From NCBI GenBank assembly GCA_001661515.1, contig LUVW01000039.1, positions 375,898 through 439,897 of the forward strand: a stretch of DNA of 64,000 nucleotides, read 5' to 3'. The notes below the pieces were generated by a model, which saw nothing but the letters and a program-made list of their open reading frames with translations, was not told the origin of the DNA and ran no database searches. The position numbers were made by a program, and so were the translations under genes. The DNA is from Capniomyces stellatus (lineage: Eukaryota > Kickxellomycota > Harpellomycetes > Harpellales > Legeriomycetaceae). Within the stretch, counting starts at the first letter, position 1, and every line of letters starts with the position of its first letter. Positions 43,977 through 54,630 of the stretch are shown here, in pieces.

Positions 43977-45098
43977 TTATGTTTGTTTGATTAGGAAGTT
44001 TTTACGCCGAGTTTTCTTCAGTTTGCATAGGTCAGCCTGGGTGTACTTTTTTACCAAGTTGCTGTAGTTGTATATCTCCAGAGATCTCTCTGTTGTTGAA
44101 ATTGGATGGTCGTGTGAGCTATTTACTTTCAAGTTGTAATTTGTTATCAGCTCAACTATGCTTTGTTTGTTTATTTCAAAGGGTCCAGTTTCGATTAATT
44201 CGGAAACAATTGCGCCAATAACCGCGTGGACCTTGGACGTTGGATGAATAATGTCGTGGAAAAAGTAACTGCTTGGATTAGGGCATTTATGGACCAATTT
44301 ACCTTTTTTGGCTACAAAACACTCGTTGGTGTAGTCAGTAAAACCAAGCATGTCTGTTGATATTTCTGAAGATTTGAGAATTGACAGTATTCTGTTGGTT
44401 GGCAATACCCTAATGTAATTGACACTACTGCCTTTATTTCTTAAAAAACTGGTTATAAGACCGTTCAGAATGATGTTCGAGTTTCCTATCAGGGCCTGGA
44501 GTCCTAGCTTTCCCAAATATGACAGCGTTTTAGCACCGGGAATCTCAGTCAGGTCAGGGATCTCAAAAACAATAATGTTTCTAAACCCATTGTCCACCAA
44601 CAACTTCACGCTGTCAAATAGTAAGTGTGCAATTTCTACAGATAAGTCAAATGACGACATGATGCCCAATTTGCCCTTGTGGAACTGAGTGATGTAGTCA
44701 TTGGCTCCTCCCTGAACCACAGCAATTGATTTTTTGACGCTGCATCTTCCGTCCAAGTTGTTGTATATCCGGTTAAACTCATGGATCTGCCGGATGATTT
44801 TTGTCGAGACAAATTTCATGCCTTCAAACTCGTAGCTTGCTTCATCAGTTAATTGCGCCATGCCATAGGCAAAGTTTATAAGTGTATAGTTGTTGAAATA
44901 CGATGTGTACTCGTTCCATACCGGGCCATCGGAAAATCTGTAGTTCCAGTAATCAACAGGGTACTCCACCTTGCCCTTGTTCCCAATATCAGACAGGCTA
45001 TCGCCAAAAACCACCAGTTTTGGGTTCAAACTATAGCTAGACGTTGTTCTATGCATTAAAAACGCAAGTGTCAGTACTTGTGGTCTCAAAAATTGCAT
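43977..45098 (-). CDS. Secreted GDSL-type esterase/lipase 3
   Basis: 373 residues, single exon, N-terminal signal peptide of about 20-23 residues. It has the most canonical block I of the three paralogues: VVFGDSLSDIGN with Ser34. Other catalytic blocks: FAYGMA (block II Gly), QGGANDY (GxND) and FHDIIHPTSKVHAVIGA (Asp-His). The PVDYWNYRFSDGPVWNEY region matches paralogues 1 and 2. A lysine/arginine-rich end (KLKKTRRKN) replaces the hydrophobic tail of paralogue 1. Likely an active extracellular esterase. Confidence 0.92.
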   Translation of the reverse strand: MQFLRPQVLTLAFLMHRTTSSYSLNPKLVVFGDSLSDIGNKGKVEYPVDYWNYRFSDGPVWNEYTSYFNNYTLINFAYGMAQLTDEASYEFEGMKFVSTKIIRQIHEFNRIYNNLDGRCSVKKSIAVVQGGANDYITQFHKGKLGIMSSFDLSVEIAHLLFDSVKLLVDNGFRNIIVFEIPDLTEIPGAKTLSYLGKLGLQALIGNSNIILNGLITSFLRNKGSSVNYIRVLPTNRILSILKSSEISTDMLGFTDYTNECFVAKKGKLVHKCPNPSSYFFHDIIHPTSKVHAVIGAIVSELIETGPFEINKQSIVELITNYNLKVNSSHDHPISTTERSLEIYNYSNLVKKYTQADLCKLKKTRRKNFLIKQT

Positions 45099-45972
45099 TG
45101 ATGTTTATAGCTCGGATGGTTGAAGCTGACTGTTTAATAGGAAATCTGTAAAACTAGAGTAGCAAGATACAATGTATAAAAAATGCGAGTAGTCGTTGAA
45201 TAAAAGTCAAGCTATGGTATTTATTACCCTAAGTACAAATGATTTACGCTCTTCAATTTAGTTCCTTGAAGTGATTTATGTCAGTTTTAAAATGATTTGT
45301 GTTTTTGCGTAGCTTCATTACGAGAATTGAAAAACAAAAGGATAACTGGAACATGAGAAGAAAGCAAGAAATACAAAAACAGGAGTTTGGAATATTGACT
45401 GTGAATCTTGAGCCAACTTCTCTTCAATTGATTGAACTAGAAGCGATAATAGTAAACATATGTGGACATCACAAATCAAGAAAGTGGCCAAATATGGTAG
45501 TAATTAAAATAAAATAAAATAAGCAAAGTGACCAGTTGGTTTGTCAGTGAGAGTGAGAGTGAGAGTATATAAACATATATTTCAAAAAGAGAAAAAAGAA
45601 AATCCTGAAAACGTATTTTAAAATTTCAAACAAAAACAGAGGTAGAATTGGAAAAAAAAACAGTAAAGCAAATAGAAAAGTAAAAATGGTATGAAAGTAT
45701 ATTGTTACGAGCAAATAGTAAAAATAAGTTGGCAAATAGTAGAAATTAAGCTTGGTCATTGTTCAACAGGGACTCTAAGCGCTCGAAAGTAGCCTATATA
45801 CATAAATATATACACGTAAGTGAAAGTAAAATGGTCAGATAATGGAGGTGAAATGTGAGTTTGAAAGCAAAAAAAAAAAAAAGTATAAGGAGCAGAGTTG
45901 GATGGAAAATAAAAAGGAAAAAAGCGATTGAGTAAATGGTGTGCAAGCAAAGAAATAAAATCAACACAAAAT
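45099..45972. other. Intergenic, GDSL 3 5' flank / pICln 3' flank
   Basis: AT-rich, with an A13 run at about 45871 and a GAGAGT microsatellite at about 45547-45566. Nothing coding seen. Confidence 0.5.
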
Positions 45973-47064
45973 TCAACCAACCTTTCCGTCTTCAGTCAGT
46001 TTATCAATATCATTTGGGCTAGTGAAAAACTGCGAGTCGAGCTGTTCAACAGAAGCAATGGTTTCGATGGGGTATGTGGTGGTTTCAGAGTTGGTTAAAG
46101 GCGAGTGGTTTCTATGGGGCAAGTGGATTTGGTTGGAATAGTTTTCGTTTTTGTATTCGTTCTCGTTGTTTCCGTGTATGATTTCAGAATCGCTGATGTG
46201 GGAACCGAATTGTTCTTCGGTGTCGCTTGCTTCTACCGGATGCAAAAGTATAGCTTGCGATAGTGCATCGTATATCTTGTCGACTATATACAAAGTAATT
46301 GAGTAGAAGACCACATAAATAATTGTAATTGGTGAATATTTACGATTGTAGTTTTAAATCCAGTATTTTTTGAATGAGTGATAATGAGGAAAGAGAAGAA
46401 AAAAAAGGAGGAGGAGGGGGAGATTTGAACTTACGAGACTCAATGTCGTTGGTATAGAAAAACATTTCGGTGCATGCCAAGTCAAAATCATGGTCATATG
46501 CGGAAGATTCGTCGTTGTCGCTGCCATTTTGGTTCTCAGAGTTGTTTGATGTGTTGGAATCTTCTGTAGAAGCAGTATTATCGTTATAGATACCGTTTGT
46601 AGTGCTTGGGATTGGTTGGTTTGGAACAAGAAAGTCGAGCTGGCAATATATACAATCACCAAGAACTCTGAGGTTTTCGGGTTCGTGGTTGGAGGAAATA
46701 GGAGGAGCAAAGTCCTTTTTGGATTTGGCGTGTAGAATTATTGATTCGTAGTTTAGATTGAAGCCCTTTGATTCAGAATCTGAGTAAAAAGAGAGAACAC
46801 TATTCAGATTTAAGAGGAAGGAAGAAAAAAGGAGAGAGGATTAGAGACCAAAAGTAGAAAAGCAATAAAGATATTTCTTTATAAATAAACAATATGAATT
46901 AGTGAGAATTGAAGGAAATTTTACTTGTTTCCAATAGTTAAAGTTCCCGAGTTTACGGGTATATCGAGACTTTTAGGCTCGGTGTTGACAAGAACATGAT
47001 CGATTTTGTAGATGACTTGATCTGGAGCAAGTTGGGTGTCGAAATTGACGATGGTGATTGGCAT
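45973..47064 (-). CDS. pICln / CLNS1A-like methylosome subunit
   Basis: pICln chaperones Sm proteins for PRMT5-dependent snRNP assembly. Exons 47064-46925, 46799-46435 and 46283-45973 join in phase to 271 residues. Recognisable blocks: NSGTLTIGNNVLSFYSDSES then GFNLNYESIILHAKSK (the PH-like fold, matching GTLYI...S.L.W ... GF...Y..I.LHA), LGDCIYCQLDF, EMFFYTNDIESL, DKIYDALSQAILLHPVEA (the MFEALSECQALHP block of animal pICln), an acidic stretch, and SPNDIDKLTEDGK near the end, like the family's LTAEGQ. The last frame ends KVG-stop; a further 3' intron at GTTGGT cannot be excluded. Confidence 0.85.
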
Positions 47065-47355
47065 AATATACGGAATAAACAAGTGTTATTGCTATTGCTA
47101 CTGGTAGTATTGCTACTGTAGTTAAAAGTAGAGAAGAATAAAAAGTTGGTGGATGTATTAAAATAAAGAAAAGGAAAGTGGGCGGATTGAAGGTTTTGAT
47201 TTTGATTTTAATAATTTGGTAAAAGAAATAAAAAAAAAAAAAAAAANNNNAAAAAAAAAAAAAAAAAAAAAGAAAAACAAAAACAAAACAAAGGATTTCG
47301 ATAATAAAAATAGAAAAGCAAAATAGTAAAATTGATTGGTTGGAAATTGATTGGA
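47065..47355. other. Short intergenic gap containing poly(A) with four Ns
   Basis: Holds the A-run at 47230-47271 interrupted by NNNN at 47247-47250. The true length of this homopolymer is unknown. No gene here. Confidence 0.9.
47230..47271. repeat. Poly(A) tract with assembly gap
   Basis: A17, four Ns at 47247-47250, then A21. The Ns are an assembly artefact at a homopolymer. Confidence 0.97.
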
Positions 47356-50300
47356 TCAAGAAAGCATGAAGCCAGAGTTGGAGTTTAGAGCATATAGAAG
47401 CTTTTCTTTTAAAGCGGCTCTGTTAGTGTAAACGGGGAGTTTTAGCAAGTTGACACAGGTGGAAGCGGAAGGCAGCCTGCCAAACTTGAACTCCTTTTCA
47501 AGGTTATCAAGGCTATTGGCAGAGTTACTAGAGTTGGGTTCAGGGTTTTGAGAGTTGTTGGTGGTAAATAGGGAAAACATGGATTGAGATTGGGAATTAG
47601 AATGGTAGTTTGGAGAGATGGAGCCATTTTCGTCATTTTCGTCAAGTGAATCTATTGGTTCAAGAGGATTAGCAACGCCCTGGATACAGAACTTGGGATT
47701 GAGCATAGCAAACCCGCCTTGAGGGGGGAGTTCGCTGCTGGTAACAAACTTCAAAAGCAGTCTGCGTTCGTTTTCAAAAAGGGAGTTTTCAACAATGTCC
47801 CAAAAGAGAAGGACGGTTGGGTGGGAAGCGTTAAGAGGGTCAAAGATGCCAGAGTAGAGGGTGTTTCTTTTCCAGTTGGCGACATCAATGACGTTTGAGC
47901 TGTTGGTTGCGTCCATGTTGTTGGTCAGCAGGACCAGCAGTTCGTTTGGCGACTTGAAAAGCGAGCGGTACCAGGAAAAGGGGGTAATTTTGTAGACGCC
48001 GCTGAGAAAACTGGACTGAGACTCTCTTACGCGGGGGTTGTTGAGTTTGTACTCGGACATTTGCCTAACGTAATACCGGGCTGTTTTGTTTGTAACCAGT
48101 CTGGTTTCGTCGCTTTGGCTGCTGGACACGACCTTGTACTTGTTAGGCGGGGCCGAGTACCGCAGGCCAAAGAGACTGGAGTCTACTTTAGGGTGGAGGT
48201 GGGTGTGGTGGGCAGAGCCAGAAGTATCCAGGTCTAAAACCAAAACATCGTTAGTGGAGCCAGTGGGGTTAGTGGAGCCAGTGAGGTTAGTGGGAGTTTC
48301 AACAATGGAAAAGTCGAGGCCATACTGGTCATAGACATCACCAGACGACAAAGACTGGCTTGACTGGTACAAGGAATTGAGACCCTTGTACAAAACCGGA
48401 TCCAGCTCGTTCAGATCCTCAAATCCAAACGGCATGTCAAGCCACCGCTTCAAAAAAAAGTCACTGAAGGCAAACGGAACGCGGACCAAACGGCCGTCAT
48501 AAAGAATTTTGGCCAAAATAGCACCAGAAAATGCCAAAACGTCCGTAGGCTTGTTTGACGCAATGCACAGGCCTGGATCAACCAGCACGGTTTCAGCTGG
48601 GTAAAGTTTGGCGGGATCAGAATCGGTGACGCTGAACAGTTTAGTTTTGTTGCTGCTCTGACCAAACATCAGATCCTCAACGCTCTCAATAAACTCCCTA
48701 AACACGCCGCCACCGTCGATTCCTGCTTCCCGGATCCCGTACTTGTCAATAAAGTTGATGCGGAAGTTGAGTTTGAACGCGTCGGTTGGACTGATCAGCT
48801 TGGTGATTGGCGAGTATTTTGAGTTTTCGGTTGCAAAATACTCATCCTCAACATCGTACTCACCATCAATCTCTTCATCTACATAAAACGTATCAACGTC
48901 GCTGCCTGAATCTGAACTGGCTACAACTTCAAACTCTTGCTCATTATCTATATCTATACCCGCGACTCGTCTAGCTCTAATCCTTCTTGTTCCTGTCCCT
49001 GTTCCTGTTCTTGGCCCAGCTCTTATTCCAGCTCTTATTCCATTTCTTATTCCATTTCTTGTTCCAGTTTGGTGGTGGTGGTTTATACCTGGCTTAGGCT
49101 TTGGTAGTTCTTGGCCGTTGAGCAGGGGATACAGGCAATTGAACCCATCCATCAACAAATTGTTTCTTCTTATTGTCACAAACGCGCTGTAGTCCAGATT
49201 TCCAAACCCATTGAACTGGCTGACATTCATCAGTGCCATGTTGTGGTGGCTGCCCACACTCATCCGCAACCTCATCAGGTCCTGTCTTATCAACGAATTA
49301 AACACCCCAACTCGATCCAAAAACGGTACCACAAATCCCATCTTTATCAGCACTTGTATCCGATTGGTCAACGACGACTTTTTATTTGCTCTACCAACAA
49401 CACTTCCTCTCGCTGTACCTCCAAACCTAGACATCCTGTTTACTCTACTACCACTGTCACTACTACCACTGTCACTACCACTACTACTGCCATCACTACC
49501 ACTACTACTGCCATCACTGACATCGTCATCATCATTCTCATAATACTTTGTCCCTTTGTTTTCTTTTTTAAACTGTCTTTCAATAGCCGCCAAACTGTTT
49601 ATATAATCCAAATCTCGCACAACAGTGTCACTGAACCCTCCTAATCCCAACTGACCTCCCTTAATTGTCCAGTAATCCTTGACTCCTGTCCAACCCTGCT
49701 TTTCGTCCAGCAAAAACAAAGCATTGCTCAGCTCAACACTCAGCTCTCTCATATACTTGAACCACTGTCTGTCATCCAGTCCTTCGTTTGTACTTTTGCT
49801 TTCAAAGTCGTTCCAGATTATTATAAATCCAATATTTCGTGCCAGTAGTCCTACCAACTTTATTCCATTGGGACCCTGACTCCACAGCCCACTCCTTCTT
49901 TCTCTACTTTCTCTTGTATCTTTTATATCTGAAGTGTTGTCTGACTTGATCTTTTCCATAAACTCAATACTACTCATCTCCTTAATCTGCTGCAAAACAA
50001 CTCCAAAAACAAGCTCTAAAGCCACCCAGCTACGAACTGGCATCTTGCTTTTGCTATTCTCGTCTTTTTTGCTGCTGTCATTTGTCATCCCATAACTAAT
50101 CCCGATATTCGAGTTCGAACTGTACAGATCTCCAACTACATTTTCTACCCCAAAGTTGCCCACAATCTCCCCATCTGCCAATATGTTTTCCCACAGCCTG
50201 CTCACCACCCCATCTCCCATCTGTATCAAACTCGAAATCAGCTTGTCCCTCACCAAATCTCCTCGCTTCATCAACAGTCTAATCAAGTAATCCAGCGATT

Positions 50301-52158
50301 TGTCCGCTAACGTCCTGTCTGTAACTGCTCCGCTAAACCCCTCAATTGCTCCCGACAACACCAACACCTCAACTAGCTCAATGTCAAATCCCCCAGCTAT
50401 CCACTTTTCGTTCCACTTGTCTCTTTCCTTTTCCTTTTCCTTTTCCTTTTCCTTTTCCTCCTCCAGTCTTTTCATTCCTTCATTTCTGGCCTTGCTCTTC
50501 CCTCCTCTGCTGCTTTTCTTTTTGCGCCTCAGCCTCCTATACGCCCCCTCTCTCTCCCCTTCCTCTTCCCCTTCCCCTTCCCCACTCCCCTCGCACTCTG
50601 TAAATCTGCTTAAAGTGGGTAAATACCCTATCCACTCGCTCGTAGCGTCAATATACAGCTCCAGCCAATCATTCCCCACACCATTCCCAACACTAACACT
50701 TTCCACACTGCCACCATCACTCTTTGCCATAATCCTGGGCACAATGAACGCCGAACAGTTGCTAACAATACTGACGGCCATTCTTTCCAACGCCTTTGCG
50801 TCGCTGTTTGCCAGTTTCTCTGCACAGCTATAGCTACGTTTTAGCTCCAAAAGAATCTCTCTCCAACCCATGCTATTCCCCGCCAATATCTTCAGCCCAC
50901 TATCACTAACATCTACCCTTGAATCCACATTGTACTCTACCTCCATCATTTCTGTCTTTTGACTCTTTGTATTGTCTGGTCTATTTGTACCATTTAGCTT
51001 ATTTCTGCCATTTGGTTTCTTTGCACTGTCTAGCTTGCCCGTCTTGCTAGCCAACCCAACTACCTTAACCAGCACATCCCTCACAAAGTTTGCCACGCAT
51101 TTCTTTCTCAATTCACTCACCCTCTCCACTCTGCGTTTCTCCCCAGCCATCGACTCTGGGCTGTTTGGCCATATCTCCCCTCTCAGCCTGTCCAGCACTA
51201 TAAATGGCTCCACCATCAGTTGTGCCGATATTGACATCACATAATCTTCAACACAGTCTGCTCCTCCAACCACACTACGCCTCCTGCTCCCAAGCTCGCT
51301 CTTCTTGTAATACATTAGCTCTGTAACTCGCCCCAAACTCCTGTAGTACGCATTGCTGTTTACTAGCACCTCGTAGCCATACACATTCCCTATCCCACTA
51401 CATACATTCTCGCTAATCCTCATATTTCCCACTCTTTCAACCAGCTGCAGTATTCTAACGATCAGCCCCATTTCTTCCTCCCAATCCCCTGCGCCCGCAA
51501 CCCCATTATTACCACTCCTCCTCTCACTCTCCTTTTTTACCAACCGCCCATTATTAGTTGCCATCACTAGCAGCATCCTGCTCACAAATCCACAGATTAC
51601 CCTCATCTCCCACAACACTTGCCCCATTCTGTTCCCTTTACCCTCCACCCTCTTGATCCCATCCATTTCCCCAATTTTTTCATCACCATCCACCTCCATC
51701 CCGCTTGCACTCCCTTCCCCTCTACCCTTCATACACTCTTTCAAAACCTCTTCAGTACATTCCACCAATTTTGCCAATCTGCACACATCCTCACTATACC
51801 CTTTAAACATTACCGCGAATGCAAACAAAGACTCAATCAAACTAACATTGCTACCGTCTGTCAATTCCCCACTTACTGCATTGCTTTTTTTACTCGCTAA
51901 ATACTCTTCCAGTTTTCTATCCACCCTCTCTCGCTGCATTTTATAAAACCCTTTGATTACTGGTATGCCTCTCAGCTTTCTTTGAATTATCACTGCCGCA
52001 TTGGTTTGCTTTCTAATAGCCTCCCGGCGCTCCCGCTGCTCCACCGCCTTTCTATACACCTCCTTTGCATCCGCTCTACCTAGCTCCCCGCGGTTCCCAC
52101 CAAGACTGATGTTTCTGGCTTTTTTCGTTGAACCACTGAATGAATACATTTTTGCCAA
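47356..52158 (-). CDS. HECT E3 ubiquitin ligase, UBE3C/Hul5 type
   Basis: 1,600 residues in one exon; translation may begin at Met1 or at Met4 (MYSFSGSTKKARNISLGG), which matches family N-termini. An N-terminal helix plus IQ-like motif (AAVIIQRKLRG, about residues 53-63) is characteristic of UBE3C and Hul5, proteasome-associated ligases that extend ubiquitin chains. The HECT domain occupies about the last 400 residues (INFIDKYGIREAGIDGGGVF onwards) and has the catalytic Cys at 1568 in LPSASTCVNLLKLP, 32 residues from the C-terminus. Low-complexity segments sit between: Glu/Lys repeats (about 50427-50460) and a NGIRNGIRAGIRAG / TGTGT tract (about 48995-49075). Coding-strand composition shifts from G-rich at the 5' end to C-rich at the 3' end. 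Confidence 0.92.
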   Translation of the reverse strand: MAKMYSFSGSTKKARNISLGGNRGELGRADAKEVYRKAVEQRERREAIRKQTNAAVIIQRKLRGIPVIKGFYKMQRERVDRKLEEYLASKKSNAVSGELTDGSNVSLIESLFAFAVMFKGYSEDVCRLAKLVECTEEVLKECMKGRGEGSASGMEVDGDEKIGEMDGIKRVEGKGNRMGQVLWEMRVICGFVSRMLLVMATNNGRLVKKESERRSGNNGVAGAGDWEEEMGLIVRILQLVERVGNMRISENVCSGIGNVYGYEVLVNSNAYYRSLGRVTELMYYKKSELGSRRRSVVGGADCVEDYVMSISAQLMVEPFIVLDRLRGEIWPNSPESMAGEKRRVERVSELRKKCVANFVRDVLVKVVGLASKTGKLDSAKKPNGRNKLNGTNRPDNTKSQKTEMMEVEYNVDSRVDVSDSGLKILAGNSMGWREILLELKRSYSCAEKLANSDAKALERMAVSIVSNCSAFIVPRIMAKSDGGSVESVSVGNGVGNDWLELYIDATSEWIGYLPTLSRFTECEGSGEGEGEEEGEREGAYRRLRRKKKSSRGGKSKARNEGMKRLEEEKEKEKEKEKERDKWNEKWIAGGFDIELVEVLVLSGAIEGFSGAVTDRTLADKSLDYLIRLLMKRGDLVRDKLISSLIQMGDGVVSRLWENILADGEIVGNFGVENVVGDLYSSNSNIGISYGMTNDSSKKDENSKSKMPVRSWVALELVFGVVLQQIKEMSSIEFMEKIKSDNTSDIKDTRESRERRSGLWSQGPNGIKLVGLLARNIGFIIIWNDFESKSTNEGLDDRQWFKYMRELSVELSNALFLLDEKQGWTGVKDYWTIKGGQLGLGGFSDTVVRDLDYINSLAAIERQFKKENKGTKYYENDDDDVSDGSSSGSDGSSSGSDSGSSDSGSRVNRMSRFGGTARGSVVGRANKKSSLTNRIQVLIKMGFVVPFLDRVGVFNSLIRQDLMRLRMSVGSHHNMALMNVSQFNGFGNLDYSAFVTIRRNNLLMDGFNCLYPLLNGQELPKPKPGINHHHQTGTRNGIRNGIRAGIRAGPRTGTGTGTRRIRARRVAGIDIDNEQEFEVVASSDSGSDVDTFYVDEEIDGEYDVEDEYFATENSKYSPITKLISPTDAFKLNFRINFIDKYGIREAGIDGGGVFREFIESVEDLMFGQSSNKTKLFSVTDSDPAKLYPAETVLVDPGLCIASNKPTDVLAFSGAILAKILYDGRLVRVPFAFSDFFLKRWLDMPFGFEDLNELDPVLYKGLNSLYQSSQSLSSGDVYDQYGLDFSIVETPTNLTGSTNPTGSTNDVLVLDLDTSGSAHHTHLHPKVDSSLFGLRYSAPPNKYKVVSSSQSDETRLVTNKTARYYVRQMSEYKLNNPRVRESQSSFLSGVYKITPFSWYRSLFKSPNELLVLLTNNMDATNSSNVIDVANWKRNTLYSGIFDPLNASHPTVLLFWDIVENSLFENERRLLLKFVTSSELPPQGGFAMLNPKFCIQGVANPLEPIDSLDENDENGSISPNYHSNSQSQSMFSLFTTNNSQNPEPNSSNSANSLDNLEKEFKFGRLPSASTCVNLLKLPVYTNRAALKEKLLYALNSNSGFMLS

Positions 52159-53559
52159 CTATTTTACCCGCTACACTTTTTTATATACTACTTTCTCTCC
52201 CTACAATCGGGTATCCCCCCTTCTTTTTCAATCTATATTTACTACTGCTCTGTTTCAAACTAAAGATTAAAATCTTTTACAATTTACCTTCCAGCTAAAA
52301 ATGATTATTGTATCAATCTCAATTGCAAAGTTTAGACTCCAACAAGCATAAAGCACCTTCATTAAAGTTAATAATTAGCTCATCATTACTAAGCTCTCTT
52401 TAATTAGACTTTTTTGGTATTCAATTCTGAATTGTTTTTTTTTGGAGTTTGATTTCTATATTCTCAGCCAAATTGACAGTTTGCATCCCGAATTTACTGG
52501 CCAAACAAACCCAATCAAATTTTAAATTATGTTTTCAAACTGAATTGGATTACTAATACCAATCCTCTTTACAAACAAAGCTCTGCCTCCCTCTAAGCGG
52601 AAATTACCCACAGCGTAGCCTTATTTCCATACCCCGATACTCTCTGCCAGCATCAATATGTTGTAGTAGGTTGAACATTCTGCATCATGAACAGGCAATA
52701 CACATCAGTTCAACTCTTTGGTTTTCTTTTCAACTCTTTGGTTTCCATTTCATCTCTTTGGTTTCCATTTCATCTCTTTGATTTCCATTTAATCTCTTTG
52801 GTTTTCAGCAAAGACTTAGAAGCTAGGTAGATTAGTTTTGGCAGTTACGTTAAACCAGAAAAACGCTACAACTACAAAAGTTCAATTTGAAAAACACCTT
52901 GTTCTCAATTTGACTTTTTTATTTTTATAATAAACGGAGGAATTTGGACAATCGGCTGGGTAACAAACCTATTGGTCTAAACTTAAAGTTGAATTAGCCC
53001 TTTACAATTAACCAAGGCTAAAATAAAACTGAATCAGCTAACAAATTGAATTCACGAAAATTTGGTTGGTTTTTATATCGTTGGATTTTCATTGTAAAAC
53101 AGAATTAAAATGAATTAAAAAAAAAAACTACAAATGCAATTTAATCCAAAACGAAAAATTGATGAAATACGAATCGTGGAATCAGGACCTGCTGAATCTT
53201 TCTTATCAATAAAACCAAAAACCCACTCATGTAAGTATACATATACATATATATATATCTCATAGCACACACAACCATTATCATGGCTACTTCCGTACTT
53301 AGATGCTAGGATGTATGGTTCCGCTGGAATTGTGCTTATTTTGAAGATTAACTATTAGCTTTTTAACAAACCTCAGTACGAAATAAATCGAATCCGTTAG
53401 TATCCATCGAGTTTGAACTAATGCTAATAACTTTTTACTTTATCTTTTGAACAATATGGTTGCATGTAAATAGTAAAGACGTCTGAGTGTCCATATATTT
53501 TTTATAAATATACAAACTTTTTTTAAACAACCTTTAAAAAAAACCAAATCGAATTAAAA
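52159..53559. other. Divergent intergenic region, HECT ligase / RPS12
   Basis: 1.4 kb. It contains the 20-bp minisatellite at 52711-52806 and otherwise AT-rich DNA. No exon or RNA gene seen. Confidence 0.55.
52711..52806. repeat. 20-bp minisatellite, about 5 copies
   Basis: Units of the form (C/A)A(A/T)CTCTTTGGTTTCCATTT, five in strict 20-bp register with a few substitutions, the last unit partial. Confidence 0.96.
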
Positions 53560-54193
53560 ATGGCTTCAGAAGGGTAAGTATTTCAGATATTTTAAATGTA
53601 AAAGTACGTGGTGGTATAGTCTGTGATATAATCCACTTGGTTTATTTCTACAGACTCGAACAAACAAAATGTACTTTGTCGATTTTCTCTATTTCCATAG
53701 CGATGAGAGCAGAAACAGCTAAATGCAATCACTTACTAACTTTGGAATTGTTTTGTGTTCCTTTAATAGAGATGTTGTGGTTGCTGCCCAAGAAATCGAA
53801 GTTGCTTCAAGCTCAATTGCTGCTGGACCAATGACCGTTGAAGCCGCTCTTCAACAAGTTTTGAGAAAGGCTCTTATCCACGACGGATTGGCCCGTGGTC
53901 TGCGTGAGTCCGTCAAGGCTCTTGATCGCCGTGATGCCAACCTTTGCGTTTTGTGCGAAGGATGCGAGGAAGCCGAAATTGTCAAGCTCATTGAAGCCCT
54001 TTGCGCTGAACACAAAATCCACCTCATCAAGGTCTCAGACTCAAAGAAGCTCGGTGAATGGGCTGGTCTTTGCAAGGTCGACCGTGAAGGTAACGCCCGC
54101 AAGGTCGTAGGTGCTTCAGTCGTCGTTGTCCGCAACTGGGGAGAGGAATCAGAGGGACGTAACGTCCTCCTTGAATACTTCAAGTCCCACTAA
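53560..54193 (+). CDS. RPS12: Small ribosomal subunit protein eS12
   Basis: Component of the 40S beak. Exon 1 is only 14 nt (53560-53573, ATG GCT TCA GAA GG), then a 196-nt intron, then 53770-54193. Total 145 residues. The body is unmistakable: [61 protein letters not shown] tiny first exon followed by an intron is common in fungal ribosomal protein genes. Codon choice is noticeably more biased to C-ending codons (for example AAC, CTC, GTC) than in neighbours, as expected for high expression. Confidence 0.97.
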
Positions 54194-54630
54194 ATTCAAG
54201 CTTCTATTTTTTTTTATTGATATTGACTATTCAGCTTACTAAATCCAGCTTTACTTTTTTGTAATTGTTGCTATTAATAAACCGAGTATAAATACAATCA
54301 CAAACCTGGGGTTTTGCCCGAGCATCTCCACGAGTTGATTACTTGTTTGGAATGGTTTATTTTATTTTTTTTGCATCTAGATTTTTCGCCGTTAACTTTG
54401 GTGAATATACGTATAACTACTATTTTGTATCATTTCCGTGGCTAATTTGCATCAACGATGCTATTCCAGGTATGTTTTAGAAACCAAGACATCGTTAATT
54501 TAGTGTTTGGATGCTTAAATTGAGAAAAACAACAAAATGATAATAGTAAAAAATTGAATCGAATAAGCGCTGGAAATGAAGAGTACAGGCTTTGTGGTTC
54601 CGAAGTCTTGGCTTGCAATTGAGTCGCACG
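54194..54630. other. Convergent intergenic region, RPS12 / D2HGDH copy 1
   Basis: 3' flanks of two converging genes; includes an AATAAA at about 54275 after RPS12. Nothing else seen. Confidence 0.5.

Noticed and set aside
50300..51946. Plus-strand frames of up to 177 codons over the HECT gene
   Set aside because: Antisense to the HECT ligase in its C-rich (plus) stretch; Ser/Pro/Phe low complexity.
53574..53769. Possible snoRNA in the RPS12 intron
   Set aside because: Vertebrate RPS12 introns host snoRNAs, so I looked. There is a weak C-box-like GCGATGA near 53700 but no matching D box or H/ACA fold that I could defend.
53637..53834. Open frame inside the RPS12 intron
   Set aside because: Spans the intron 3' end and reads into exon 2 in the wrong frame.
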